64,000 nt of DNA from Lycium barbarum (lineage: Eukaryota > Streptophyta > Magnoliopsida > Solanales > Solanaceae): the NCBI RefSeq assembly GCF_019175385.1, contig NC_083339.1:30409637-30473636 (forward strand), given 5' to 3'. Positions within the stretch are counted from its first letter, which is position 1, and every line of letters starts with the position of its first letter. Under the pieces are notes generated by a model, which made no database searches, was not told the DNA's origin, and was given only the letters and a program-made list of their open reading frames with translations. Below are positions 9,401 through 20,522 of this stretch, in pieces. The translations under genes were made by a program, and so were the position numbers.

Positions 9401-11920
9401 GTTTTGGAATTCTTGAAATCTGTCAATCCTCCTACTTGAAGTCTCTTTTCACTTGTGACTTGCTATGACTGCAGTTTGAGACATATCTACACCTAGGATA
9501 AGTTCCATGTTTCTTCTGCTGCCTGTGAATTTACTGATCCTGTCTTGACTACCCTTTATGGCCTATAAAGACCCGGCTTGATCCTGCATTTGTGTTTGGA
9601 CCTATCTATTTGGTTCTAGGATTAAAACTAAGTTAAACCATCATTTTAAAATTCTGCAGATGTTCCTATGAGACTATTTACAGATTAAAGTGATCCTTGA
9701 ATATTAGTTGAGACCTCTGTGATCAAATGATAGAACTTAGACTATGATTTATGGACTAGGGAATATTGAGGAACTTGTATTATGAATCTTCTTAATACCT
9801 AGACTTATTTAAGTTAAAACTGACATAAGAATGACTCCAAACTTGCCTCTGTGACTTCCCGTAAAAAAGGGGATGGGGTTAGAGAAATGGTTTTCTAGCA
9901 CTTGATTTAGTTTCTTCTTGGCTAAAAATGAACTTTTGACTAGACCATTCATTGTCCTCTTTTTTATTAACTACTGATTTCCTAAAAAGAACTAAAAACC
10001 AAGATTTTGAGCATGTTGATTGTGGTCTTTGCCTTGCATTGCCTCCTTTACCTCTTAATCCTGTGCTGCTTTGTCTTCCTTAATCCACCACTGTTGTTGC
10101 TATTTGTTTGCCATCTTGAAACTTGTCATGCTCTTCTTGACTGTTCTATTGCTGTCTTTTGAGTTTTAACATTTGCTATGCCTTTGCACTACTTTTCTTT
10201 GCATTGCTTGAACTCTGTAGAATTCTAATTGTCTCAGAGATTAGTAATCAGACCCTAGACTTAAGATTAAGTAAATTGCAATGGTTCTTCTAAGTATTGT
10301 TGAATCATTGATTATTTCTATTAGTTTCTTTTGAAATTTTGAGTCTGTTAAAACTAATTAGAAAATTTAAGATTAGCTAAAAAATGAGATGTTGAGAATT
10401 TTGGTTACAGTTTTGGTCTTACTTGAAGTGGGGATTGATTGAGAATAAGTATGTATTGGGTCTATTTCAGGGTATACAAATGTTGACTTACCTTTCCATT
10501 AGGTGGATAAAGGGTATGCCCTTCATGGAGTTTTGCTCTTTATCTTGGTAGGTATATTGGTGGTATATTATGTATACCACAGTTTGACACTTAGAAAAAA
10601 TTTAAAGAAGAAGACAGTTTTTGGGTCACAACGTTGGGCCTGCTTCCTAGGCTCTCTTTATTTGTTAAAATTCAGCTTTTTGGGAGATTTATTACATATG
10701 GGCTTGGCCCAATGGTGTTGTAATTCATTTTTTGGCTATGTAACAGTTATGTAGGCTTTTAATTTTGTACTTAGCTTAATTCATGAATGTATTCTAATGT
10801 CATGTATACCCGTTTGTATTTTTTGTCCAACCAAACCAGTTGATGGGCCCCAACGGGGCCCACTAACGTATCTAGATCGAGTCTACCAACTTGGAGCAAA
10901 AAATGGAGCATACGTTTTGGACCCGAGGTTACCCCGTTGCATAGCATCTCTATTTGGGCTTGGTCGGCCCAATTTCCCATCTCTTTATTACTTATGCCTT
11001 TAAATTCTTATTTGCTTATTTATTTATAAATTGGAACCCTTAAAGATTATCCCACATTTAAAGTCGCCTAGACTTGATTTTAAAACTGTACAAAGCCGAT
11101 TTTTGAAACTTTAATATAACTTGTGACCTTAAACGGACTGATTTAGTATAATTTGGACTAAAATGATCAATTTCATAAATTATGGGACTGATTTGGACAT
11201 TTTTGAAACCTGTGGATTGATATAAACTTGTGGATTATTTACTATATATGGACTGATTTAAGACTTGCAGACTGATTTGGACAAAAACATGGACTATCAA
11301 AAAAGACTAAATTTGGATTAAAATTGATCAAAATATAAATATAGTTGACAAATGGACAATAATAGTATGCCTTAGACTATTTTCTACACTAAAATAAAAA
11401 TTCTTTAAAAAACTTAAACTAAAAACCTTTTTCTAAACTCGTGTGGGCTTAGGTAGTGTTCTACTTAGGTTAACGCCTTAGGGTTTTAACCTAGGTGTTC
11501 AAGTCCGTAACTAAAAACGCCCAATTTTGGGCAAAACTCTACCATTTTTATTTCTTGAAAATAAGTAGTTTTTGCATGAATGACTAACCTTTATTTGCGG
11601 AAATATAAAACAAAAGCATTTTTTATCAAAAATAATTTATATACACAAGGCATACTATTAGAACCCGTAGGTGAACCGTAATTTACGGATCGTTAATACC
11701 GGGGTGCCTAACACCTTCCCCGGGGATCACCAGAACCCTTACCCATATTTTGGTATAGATTGATTTCTTTTAAAATATAACCATTTTAAAAGAACCCTTT
11801 CAAACTGGTTTTCCTAACTTACCTATAAGTTAGGTGGCGACTCTAAAACAATGTCAATTTAGAGCACCATCCATGTAGAAGTATATTTTTTCCTTTTTCC
11901 CGGTACGATTGACAACCGTA
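6420..11920 (+). repeat. LTR A: about 5.5-kb Tat/Ogre-like LTR
   Basis: It starts TGTTTACAC right after a purine tract, matching the start of Element C's LTR (TGTTGACAC at 37133). It ends with the conserved Tat-type tail: a GGGTGCCTAACACCTTCC segment near 11700, then GTTAGGTGGCGACTC near 11830. The right border is not sharp; a TGAACCG...CA-like end is expected near 11920. The body is AT-rich, T-rich on this strand and has no convincing protein. Short open frames (such as 8839-9220, 10503-10754 and 10797-11003) look fortuitous. The length agrees with Element C's LTR (5436 bp after removing the nested element). Confidence 0.65.
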
Positions 11921-12185
11921 CTTCCCGGGACACTTTCCTTTTTAAATGAGGAAAGTGCGAATCCGAATCGGAAAAAACAAATACGACCCGCTATATGTCC
12001 TAGTTGGGCAAAAAAGTGAGTTGAACCCTTACGTGGATTTTCTGAATCAAAACCCCTTTTATAAAGGGGATTTTTTGCCAAATTATTTTCTTGAAGTTAT
12101 GATATGAATAAAAATGAAATTTTACAGAAATTTAAACACTTTTAAACACATAAATACAGTTAAATCACACAATGAAGCTCGCAGG
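11921..12185. other. Junction between two oppositely oriented Tat-like LTRs
   Basis: The segment between LTR A and LTR B. The part at 12110-12185 resembles plus-strand LTR sequence at 51040-51105 (shared TGAAGCTCG), so LTR B may have inserted into a further LTR copy. No gene or clear boundary motif is seen. Confidence 0.35.
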
Positions 12186-13792
12186 TGTAACGGTTCGCAT
12201 TTTTTACTGGCGGGGTTAGCGCTCGGAAAAAGCTACTTCGAAATCGTTGGTGCTCTTTCGGACTTTGTTTTAAAAGGGTCGCCACCTAATTTTTAGGAAA
12301 TTAGGAAAACCAGTTTTGAAGGGTTTATTCATACACCATGAAAAATCCTTCTTAATCCAAAGTTCTAGGTAAGGGTTCTGGTGATCCCCTAGGGAAGGTG
12401 TTAGGCACCCTAGCATTAAGGATCCGTACCATACTGTTGACCTTCGAGTTCCAATGTGTGGGTATTTGCATGAACTGTTTATTTAGTGTAAATTCCCGTA
12501 AAATCTGTCTTATTATTTGCATATCAAGTTCTTTTCTTGGAAAATTTGAGTGTAGTTCCCTTATATATGAGCTATTTTTTAGTTTAAATCTATCATATAT
12601 AAAGAATATGTTTCCTCTTATATACGAGGATAAATAATCTTCTGCAAAGAGGAAAACGTATTGTAATGAAGTATATATGTTTTTAGTTCATGCTTTGCTC
12701 CACACTTGGTCCGGGTCAAACGCATACGTACGCTAAGAACCTCTCACCTATTACTTCTATTGAAGGACGTTTTAATAAGTTTGAAAGAGATTATTTTTTA
12801 TTCGGCATTGGGCCATAAAACAAGTCAAATTGGTGAAGGATAATCACCTACTATATATTTTGGACTTAAAATCTTATAAGTTTTAAAAGGGAAGGATAAT
12901 GACTTTTTTTGATGAGATGTTGATGGATTCTAGCCCAAAACGTATTTCTTCTGGTTTTTCAAAAAAAGGCTCAAGACTAACTTTGAAATTGAAATCTAGT
13001 CTTATAACAGTTTAATGGGTCGTGGCCCAAAAATCCGATTTTTTGTTGGTTATAGATTTATCAAAAATCACGACAATTTTCAAGAGCAAAGCACAATACA
13101 CATTTTGATTTTTCTTCGAGTTTACCGTGACACTAAGAACCTTTTTATTGCTATTTTTTACAAACTGGATTTATTATGAAAAGAGTCATGTCCCTTTTAG
13201 TGCTAAATGAAAACTTTGATGAATAATTTCAATAGAAAATCTTTTAAGTGCTAATGTCTACCTGAATTCCTAATTCCAGTTTATCTATTTATAGGAAAAC
13301 ACATGTTTTGCCTTTATTTTAGAAATTCTTTTGAAAGTGAAAAATAGGTTTTTGGAAATTCAAAAAAAAAGGGCCTAAAGTCCAACTAAACGGCTTAAGT
13401 ACCGTTTGCCTTAAACGTCTAGTTCCAACCATTTGGTTTCCAATAATGCTGTGAGTTTTACAAACACAAATGAAGATAAACATATCATATCACAAGAATA
13501 AAACAAAATTTGGGGTGTACCAAGCCCCTTAACCATTTTCACCCATGGTTGGGCCTTCATAGACATATATATTAGCTTCCCCTTTTTTTCTCGTACTCGG
13601 CAGAATTTGAAAGAGTTGTCCTATTAGGCCTGAGGCCCAATGGGGAGGTTGTATCCCCGGCCCAAGTGGCCATGCGAAGAGTGAGAGGGGGGGAGGGGAG
13701 AAAAGAAAAGGAAATAGGTTAGACTAAATCCTATGAAAATTCACATAATATATGCTGAAAATATACACATATAATAATAACATTTAGATAGA
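12186..13792 (-). repeat. LTR B segment 1: 3' end of a Tat-like LTR, inverted
   Basis: Read on the minus strand it carries the same tail as LTR A and Element C: GGGTGCCTAACACCTTCC near 12410, AATTAGGTGGCGAC near 12290, and an end GCGAACCGTTACA at 12186. The rest is AT-rich with no coding sequence. The LTR continues beyond the solo LTR inserted at 13793. Confidence 0.6.
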
Positions 13793-15633
13793 AATAGTGC
13801 CACGACCCTAATTACCGATCGCGCGGGCACCTACCTTATTATCACTAGTAGGCGAACCCTTACCCTAACCCATTAATCATTAGCCGAAATATGATGATAT
13901 GCACTGCAATGCACTGGCAAAATACACACCGTACACACATGTTATTGATGTCACAGCTTAGTAATCATGACCTGCAGGGGACCCATGGTGTCCATGTACC
14001 CTCGTTCCGAATTCACTTCTCGGACCTGAGCCATAAATCCTCCGCCCCAGAAAGAACCTCTGTCGCGGATCCACATCATGTACCACTCTTTTCCGGAACG
14101 AACCTCGGACCACGAGCTATCAACTAGGCCACATCCTCACTCTTGGTCAAATGTGCCAACAAGACAGCAAGCCACCATCAACAACAATCAACCTAATAGA
14201 AATCCATCCCGAATCACCACAATAAGAATACAACTACACCTCATATTTCAGTACATAACGTAATGGCAACAGGCCCACAAAATCAGAAGTCATACCAACC
14301 TAGCTAATAACCAACCAAAACACCATGTCCGAAGACCTAATCATGCTTTCTCCTATTAATTCTACACAATACATACGTTTCGCTAATCAAAGTCTAACTA
14401 AAGTAAGCCATAACCTACTTGGAATGCAGAACATGAGCCACGAACTACTCCACACGAGCCTTCTATTTCTGAAGCGCCTCATAACGATCAAGGTCTAATA
14501 ATATGATGCTAAGTAAGAAACAAACCATGTATTTAAACAAGAACAACAATTTGGGGAAGAAGACCCACTTACTTCTACCCTCTTCAATGGATGAAACCAT
14601 CCTTTAATGGTGAATTTATCATAACTTCTATCTCTACACTTATTAACCTTCAATCCATGGGTTTCTAGTCAATTTACCCTTTCAAACAGAGTTTAGGAAA
14701 AAAAATCATTCTTATTAGAACCCCAAGTCTCAACATGCAATTTCAACCACAAGAAATCAAATTCCCTTCCTAGAAAGTGATAATCTATACTCCTAGATGA
14801 TTAATCAACAACAAAATTAACAACCCGCCAATTATTTAAGGGTTTACTAATTCAAGGGTTCAAGGATTTTCACCCACCATTGATGGAACTTAAAATAATC
14901 ATGAAACTTGAAGAAGAAAGGAAAAGGAACAAATAAAGATGGGGACTTACCCTCCAAGATGCTTTCACAAAATAATGGAATGAATTTTGCCTCTTTCTCT
15001 TTAAAAACTGAATTTGGGGTCTTGGGAATAATGGTTCGGAGTTAAAATACAAAAATAGGGTATTCTGCCCCGGTCGGTCTTTAAAGCAGTCACCATGGCC
15101 GTTGCAGCGGTCCCGCTATAGCGGCCAGCTAGAACAGGCTGCACTAAAAACCGGCATAACTCCCTCATACGAAGGCCAAACGCGACGATTCTTTTTCCTA
15201 TAGCTTCGTAATTTTGATACGGATCTAATGGTTCGAACCTAACCTAAAACAAAGGTTGTATGATCAATATGGAGCCATTTCGATCTACATACCTCCGACG
15301 AAAACACCTACGAGCGCGACAAAACCCAAACCTATCTAAAACTCTTTGGAACCTCACCAAAACTTATGGACAATTTCAAAATCATCACATTAACATGTTG
15401 GAACTTCCAAAACATTGACACGGGGTCATCCTAACCCGACGTTGACCGTGGTCAACTCTGATTCGCTAACTTAACTCGTTTCTCAATCAACGACTCAATT
15501 TACACTCAAACCTTGCGAAAACTAACCCAATGACTTCATTAAGTCATAGACCATTCTAACGGGACTTGGGGAAGGGTCAACAAGGTTAAATGGGTCCAAA
15601 CACTATAACGACTAAACGAGTCATTACAAATAG
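13793..15633. other. Target-site duplication AATAG flanking a solo LTR
   Basis: AATAG occurs at 13793-13797 and again at 15629-15633, directly outside the TG...CA ends. This marks a single insertion whose internal part was later lost by LTR-LTR recombination. Confidence 0.88.
13798..15628 (-). repeat. Solo LTR (1831 bp), Ty3/gypsy type
   Basis: Minus-strand LTR running TGTAATGACTCG (15628) to GGGTCGTGGCA (13798), with perfect 5-bp duplications outside. The GTCGTG-CA end resembles the GTCGTGACA ends of Elements 2 and 3. It contains a GC-rich dyad block (15064-15130, including the 12-bp palindrome CCGCTATAGCGG) and a donor-like GAGG|GTAAGT near 14950. No PBS, gag or pol flanks it. Orientation follows from the end sequence. 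Confidence 0.88.
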
Positions 15634-16957
15634 CCAAGTTGTCCTAGCATGATATTTTTCCATGATGCATTTTAGTGATGTGTGGGTTGAGTGTATTGCA
15701 GTAGTATTAGGGTGGTTTCCACCCTCCTTGTTCCCAATGTCTCACAAGATCCAAGGGATTTTATCAAACCCCGGGCATGGTTGGCACTGGGGGGAAGGTT
15801 TGGTCAACCCCAAGTGATCCTCAACCTTACCACAATCAAGCACAAGTGCATAGCTAGGATCCAATATCACTGAACAGCTTTATCTTTCATCCAAGGATGG
15901 AGTACATATATGACTCTTAAGAAAAAATACCACTTCACTCTATATTCATTAAAGGTCATTTAACCACTAAAGAAACAGGAGCATGTTCATCACATTATGT
16001 ATTGCATTTGGGCTAAGAGTGGTTTATGCCAAGTAAATTTATCAGTTACTGTATATAAAATGTATAGAAAATATCAATATGAAATTCAGTTACAAACTGC
16101 ACATTTATAGTGAACCAAACAGACCCTAGTAAACGAGGAAATGTACCCTAAGTCACAGTTTACAGAGGATAAGTATAGACTGAACAGACAGATATCATCA
16201 TAAGAGGAGGGATCATCTTTAAGTCAAGGTTAAGATACATGAAACATAGAGATAGGCAGGGAATTCCAGGTCCCATTTGGACCAAACAAGATGAAGACGC
16301 CAAGCAAGAATAATGCAAGCTACACTTATAATGTAAAGGGGTATGCATGGAATCATTTATGTCTCTTTAGGTGGTGTTCCTTTTTAAAAACAAAAATTGT
16401 ATGATCCTCAACAATCTTAATAACTCTATTTCAGTTGTAACCCCTGATTATTCAAGTTTCCAATTTTTCTTTTAAAGTCTTTCCATTGGTATTCAATTAG
16501 ATCAGGCACAGATGTTCATTGGTTCATCAGTAAGTCTTTACTATACACTTATCAATGCATGTCTGATTTAGCTTATTCCTTTAGGTTCTGGTAGTAAATC
16601 TACATGATTTTGGAAGGATGCATTCAGTCAACATACACCACCATAGGCTCAGGAAAATGCCATGGTGCCTTTTATACAAAGGGAATATGTGGTGGATCCA
16701 ACAGTGTTATGATCACCCCTTCTTTAGATCCCCTCTCAAAGCACCTCTTTTTAAAAAGACTCTTTCTGTCCATGGTGTTTTAGTTTGCCTTCAACCCCTT
16801 CTAATTATAAAGGCTATTTACTACCAAGAATTTTTTTCCTATAGCCAAGTCTCTTAATAAGTTCAATTACAAGAATGTACAGATGGTTAGGATTATTTAG
16901 GCTAGAGTCAAGATCATTTCAACACTAGAAGCCAGCAAGTTCATGCTGGGTCACAAC
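15634..16957 (-). repeat. LTR B segment 2 (continuation)
   Basis: AT-rich sequence between the solo LTR and Element 2, taken to be the continuing body of LTR B because both inserts have clean target duplications. No gene is visible; the short open frames (for example 15691-15873 and 16618-16857) have no recognisable domain. Confidence 0.4.
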
Positions 16958-17495
16958 ACAAGTGTTACACCTCGAAAAATTTTCCGTCCATACACAGTGA
17001 ATAGATTGATGAAGGGTACGACGTATGCGATGTTTTGATAAGTGAGGAATAACATTTTATGATTCTAAATGAGATTTCAAAGACATTCGAAGTAAGAGAA
17101 GAAAGTTTGCCAAGAGGAGGCAAGACATAAGAGATGCATCGGAAAGGATTTACGAGTAACAAGTTAATGATGATTTAATGATGCTTTGGAGAAAATGAAG
17201 AGATATAAGATTAGTACATGGAAAGTTTAGCAAGTCCTAAGAAGGACCTATAAGCCAAATATGGGCATAAGCCATCCAAAAGGGCGATTTAAGGAAACAT
17301 TTTCGGATGATCGGACTTGGAGGGGCAAGAACGCCATTATACGTTTGTAATTAGGAAAAACACTAATAAGGAAAGTTGTAGATAATTGAAAGAGCTTTCC
17401 AACCATAGGTAGTGATCCCTCACAATATTTTGGGATCAAGAGTTATGACCATTTTACAGAACGAAACGACGCGGACAACTTCGAAAGAAGCTGTG

Positions 17496-17660
17496 AGTTC
17501 CACGACCATGTTTCACGGTCCGTGAAACTTTCCACGGACCGTATACTGGTCCGTGGAATGCCCAGCAGAGATGATGATTTCCTGGTGCTGATCCACGACC
17601 ATATCCATGGACCATAAAATATTCCACAGACCGTGAAAGTGTCCGTGGAAGTCCCGACGG
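17496..17660 (+). promoter_or_regulatory. Dyad-symmetric block and TATA box of Element 2 LTR
   Basis: TTTCACGGTCCGTGAAA (17511-17527) has eight-base arms. It is followed by 11-bp perfect arms TTCCACGGACC (17530-17540) and GGTCCGTGGAA (17548-17558) around GTATACT. Further half-sites (ATGGACCAT, CACAGACCGTG, GTCCGTGGAA) run to 17650. A TATATAA box follows at 17677-17683. The same block is at 24126-24285 in the 3' LTR. Promoter function is inferred from position. Confidence 0.7.
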
Positions 17661-19079
17661 GCTGAACTACGTTCAATTATATAATGATGTTCCCACTTTA
17701 TTTATTTCATTTCCCACACACTTCTTCATCTCTCAAGACCTCTAGAAGGTTCCACAAACATCATATACAAGAAATAAAAGGAAATCCATGATCAATTACA
17801 TTAAACCAAGTGAATCAAATGTAAGAAACTCATTAAAGTTCATCCAAGACAAGGAATCCAAGTGAAGGTGAAACTAGGGTTTTGCTCAAGTGAAGTGTTT
17901 GCACTCAAGGTTCATTCCTATACCATCTAAGGTAAGTTTTATGGTATTTACATGCTGTTTAAGGTATTTGAAAGTTGAAACACTTGGATTGTAAAAGGAT
18001 ATAGAAAATGGGTCATGAAAGGGTGAATAGTGTCATTTTTAGTGATAACTTGAATTGAGTTACGATTATTGATGTGTTGTGATATAGTTATGTTATAAAT
18101 GATATTAAGGACATGGGATAAGTATTATATGTAAGAAAACGTACTAGTATACTATGACCATGATTATGGGTGAATTGAGGTGGAATGGTGAAACGAGGGT
18201 AATGTAGATGAATGAAGATTGTTGGTTACGATATTGTGAATGTTATTATAAATGTTTGGGAGTTGATATACAATATGGGAAAATTTGTATAAACAAAGGG
18301 AATGCGGCCCAATTTTCTCTAGCCTTAGTAAGCACGTTCATGTAATCGATTAGCTAATGTAAATGCGAATTCTCTTGAAGATAGAAACGTGAGCATTGAA
18401 GAAGGACAATCAAGCGATGGAAATTGTTAAACGAAAGAGGTATGTAAGGCTAGTCCTTTCTTTCTAAGGCATGAATCTTATGGTATGAATCCTCCTTACC
18501 TCTCCATGACTTTCCTACTTTCAGGAAAACTAAGAGCCTATTTTCATGAATAGCCATATGGGATAAGATAAGAGGTATGTTACGAATGCAGTAATGATGA
18601 TGATGAGTCTAAGTCTAAAGATTCTAAGGCCTATAACATTATGATTCTACAAGGCTAATGATCCATATTACGATCTGTTGATGTTGTTCATTGACTACAC
18701 TCAACTTATATGCTAATTCCTTCAAGGTGAGGCATAATGCTTATGAATGCTCCATAATGGAAGTGCGGGCTCTCGGCCTTATGTCACCCCGACATTGTTA
18801 TAGATTGTCTATAAGCTCTAATACACGTCCTATGACCAATGTTTTGAAAAGCTACGAGTCTATGTTCATAGAGGATTTCACATGAGATAAAGGTAAGAGA
18901 TATGCTATAGATACGACGATGGTAATGATGAGCCTAAGTTAGATATTATAAAGGCTATTATGCGATATTATTACGAAGTTCGTGCTACGAATATGATGCG
19001 ATTCTCATAGATTGTCATTAAATCCAAATGTATGCTCCATGAAAGGTTATGATAAGTTTATGAGACATATGTGATGATA

Positions 19080-19170
19080 ATGATGACGATGTTGATAGTG
19101 ATGATGATAATGATGACGATGTTGATAGTGATGATGATAATGATGACGATGATACTAGTGATGATGCTAA
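19080..19170 (+). repeat. 30-bp tandem repeat in 5' LTR of Element 2
   Basis: Three copies of a 30-bp unit (starting TGATGACGATGTTGATAGTG) in a GAT-rich stretch. The 3' LTR has the same array at about 25709-25800, and Element 1's LTR has a related tract on the minus strand near 4500-4590. Confidence 0.85.
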
Positions 19171-19307
19171 AGATATTTATGGGCTTTTATGTATATATAT
19201 ATATGTGTGTGTGCTGATGTATGACTATTATGAAACCCCGAGATTATAAGGCCGGGTAGAATATGTATATATTTATGTAACGCGCACACACCTCTGCAGT
19301 TTGGTAC

Positions 19308-19569
19308 GAATAACCCTGAAGGCTTGGTAGGGCCAGGTAGCAAATAACCCTAAGCCTTGGTAGGGCCAGGTACCAATAACCCTGAAGCCTTGGTAGGGCC
19401 AGGTAGCAATAACCCTGGGGCCTTGGTAGGGCCAGGTAGCCATAACCCTGAAGCCTTAGTAGGGCCAGGTAGATATAACCCGGAAGCCTTGGTAGGGCCA
19501 GGTAGATATAACCCTGAAGCCTTGGTAGGGCCAGGTAGCTATAACCCTGAAGCCTTGGTTGGCCAGGTA
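19308..19569 (+). repeat. 33-bp minisatellite, eight copies, in 5' LTR of Element 2
   Basis: Eight near-identical units of about 33 bp, each containing AACCCTGAAGCCTTGGTAGG and GCCAGGTA. As 33 is a multiple of three the array is open in several frames on both strands and gives a meaningless 11-residue repeat; I do not call a gene. Element 1's LTR has about two units at the same place, so the array has expanded in Element 2. Confidence 0.92.
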
Positions 19570-20367
19570 TGTATATGATATAAATACATATATGCTATGA
19601 TTATATATATATGATGTATGTATGAAAAGCCCGTAAAATATGTAGGTGATATTGTCGAGCCACTTCGTGGCCGAATGCGGATAACGTTAATGTGCATGAG
19701 CCGATACGGTATTATGATATATGTATGATACGATGATGTATGCGCTATGATGATACATGTACTGTGATTATATATGATATAGGCATGAGAGGTATCCTCC
19801 CTTAAAAGTTACGCTGGTTATGTCTACATCTTATGTCCTATGATTTCTCTAATATGTTCATTTCATTCATGCCTTACATACTCAGTACAATATTCGTACT
19901 GACGTCCGTTTTCTTTGGACGCTGTGTTCATGCCCACAGGTAAGCAAGGAGGAGACCCAGACTTGTAGAAGTCGATAACTAGAGTGTCGAAAGCACTCCA
20001 TTATTCCGGAGGTGCCATTGATTTATCATTTTATGTACATGTATGTTTCGGGCACGACGGGGTCCTGTCCTGTCCATATGTCTAGCATTCTAGTAGAGGC
20101 TCGTAGATACGTATGTATGGGTAGTATGGTCTCACGATTTTGATGTCGTATATATATGTATATATGTATGTGTGTATTATTTTGATGGCCGAAAGGGCTT
20201 ATGTATATAAAGGTAATTATGTTTCCAAATTAAAAATGATTTTTCTACGATTTGAGTATGGATTTGATGAATGAACGCTTAACGAGTATGATAAGTAGCA
20301 GGATGAGCAGTGCTCGGTGGACAGCCCCGGGTACCCATCACGGCCCCTAGTCGGGTCGTGACAAAAG

Positions 20368-20379
20368 TGGTATCAGAGC
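20368..20379 (+). other. Primer-binding site, initiator tRNA-Met (Element 2)
   Basis: TGGTATCAGAGC, four bases after the LTR end, complementary to the 3' end of initiator tRNA-Met. Confidence 0.95.
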
Positions 20380-20422
20380 AGTTCAGTCCTAGGAACTGTC
20401 TACGAGCCGTGTCTAGTAGAGT

Positions 20423-20461
20423 CTTGTTTATGGTGTGTTGCGCGCCACATCTATAAACAGG
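20423..20461 (+). other. Leader hairpin with palindromic GCGCGC loop (Element 2)
   Basis: A 15-bp stem: CTTGTTTATGG then TGTG on one side, CACA then CTATAAACAGG on the other, with one bulged base (20450) and two G-U pairs. It encloses TTGCGCGC. The loop is identical to Element 1's and self-complementary over GCGCGC. It starts 43 nt after the PBS. Dimerisation or packaging is inferred by analogy with retroviral leaders. Confidence 0.78.
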
Positions 20462-20505
20462 AGGCTACAGGGCATTTAGGATGATTACTCTTCTTTCATC
20501 TCTAA

Positions 20506-20522
20506 GATCGTGCGATAGAGCT
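20506..20522 (+). other. Conserved leader box (Element 2)
   Basis: GATCGTGCGATAGAGCT, identical over 16 bases with Element 1 (3331-3346, minus), and preceded in both Element 2 and Element 3 by a CTTCTTTC-type pyrimidine stretch. Confidence 0.6.

Larger units (their letters stand above)
16963..20363 (+). repeat. Element 2 5' LTR (3401 bp)
   Basis: It starts TGTTACACCTCG and ends GTCGTGACA. Along it are a dyad-repeat block (17496-17660), a TATATAA box (17677-17683), a strong splice donor CTAAG|GTAAGT (17931/17932), three 30-bp GATGAT-type repeats (about 19080-19170), eight 33-bp repeats (19308-19569) and the shared ACGTCC box (about 19880-19930). By eye its first 530 bp differ from the 3' LTR at roughly 9 percent, the rest at about 2-3 percent. 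Confidence 0.92.

Noticed and set aside
19357..19578. Open frame encoding an 11-residue repeat (NNPEALVGPGS-like), also at 25921-26199
   Set aside because: It is only the 33-bp LTR minisatellite read in frame; both strands are open, and the first array has a frame change between units.
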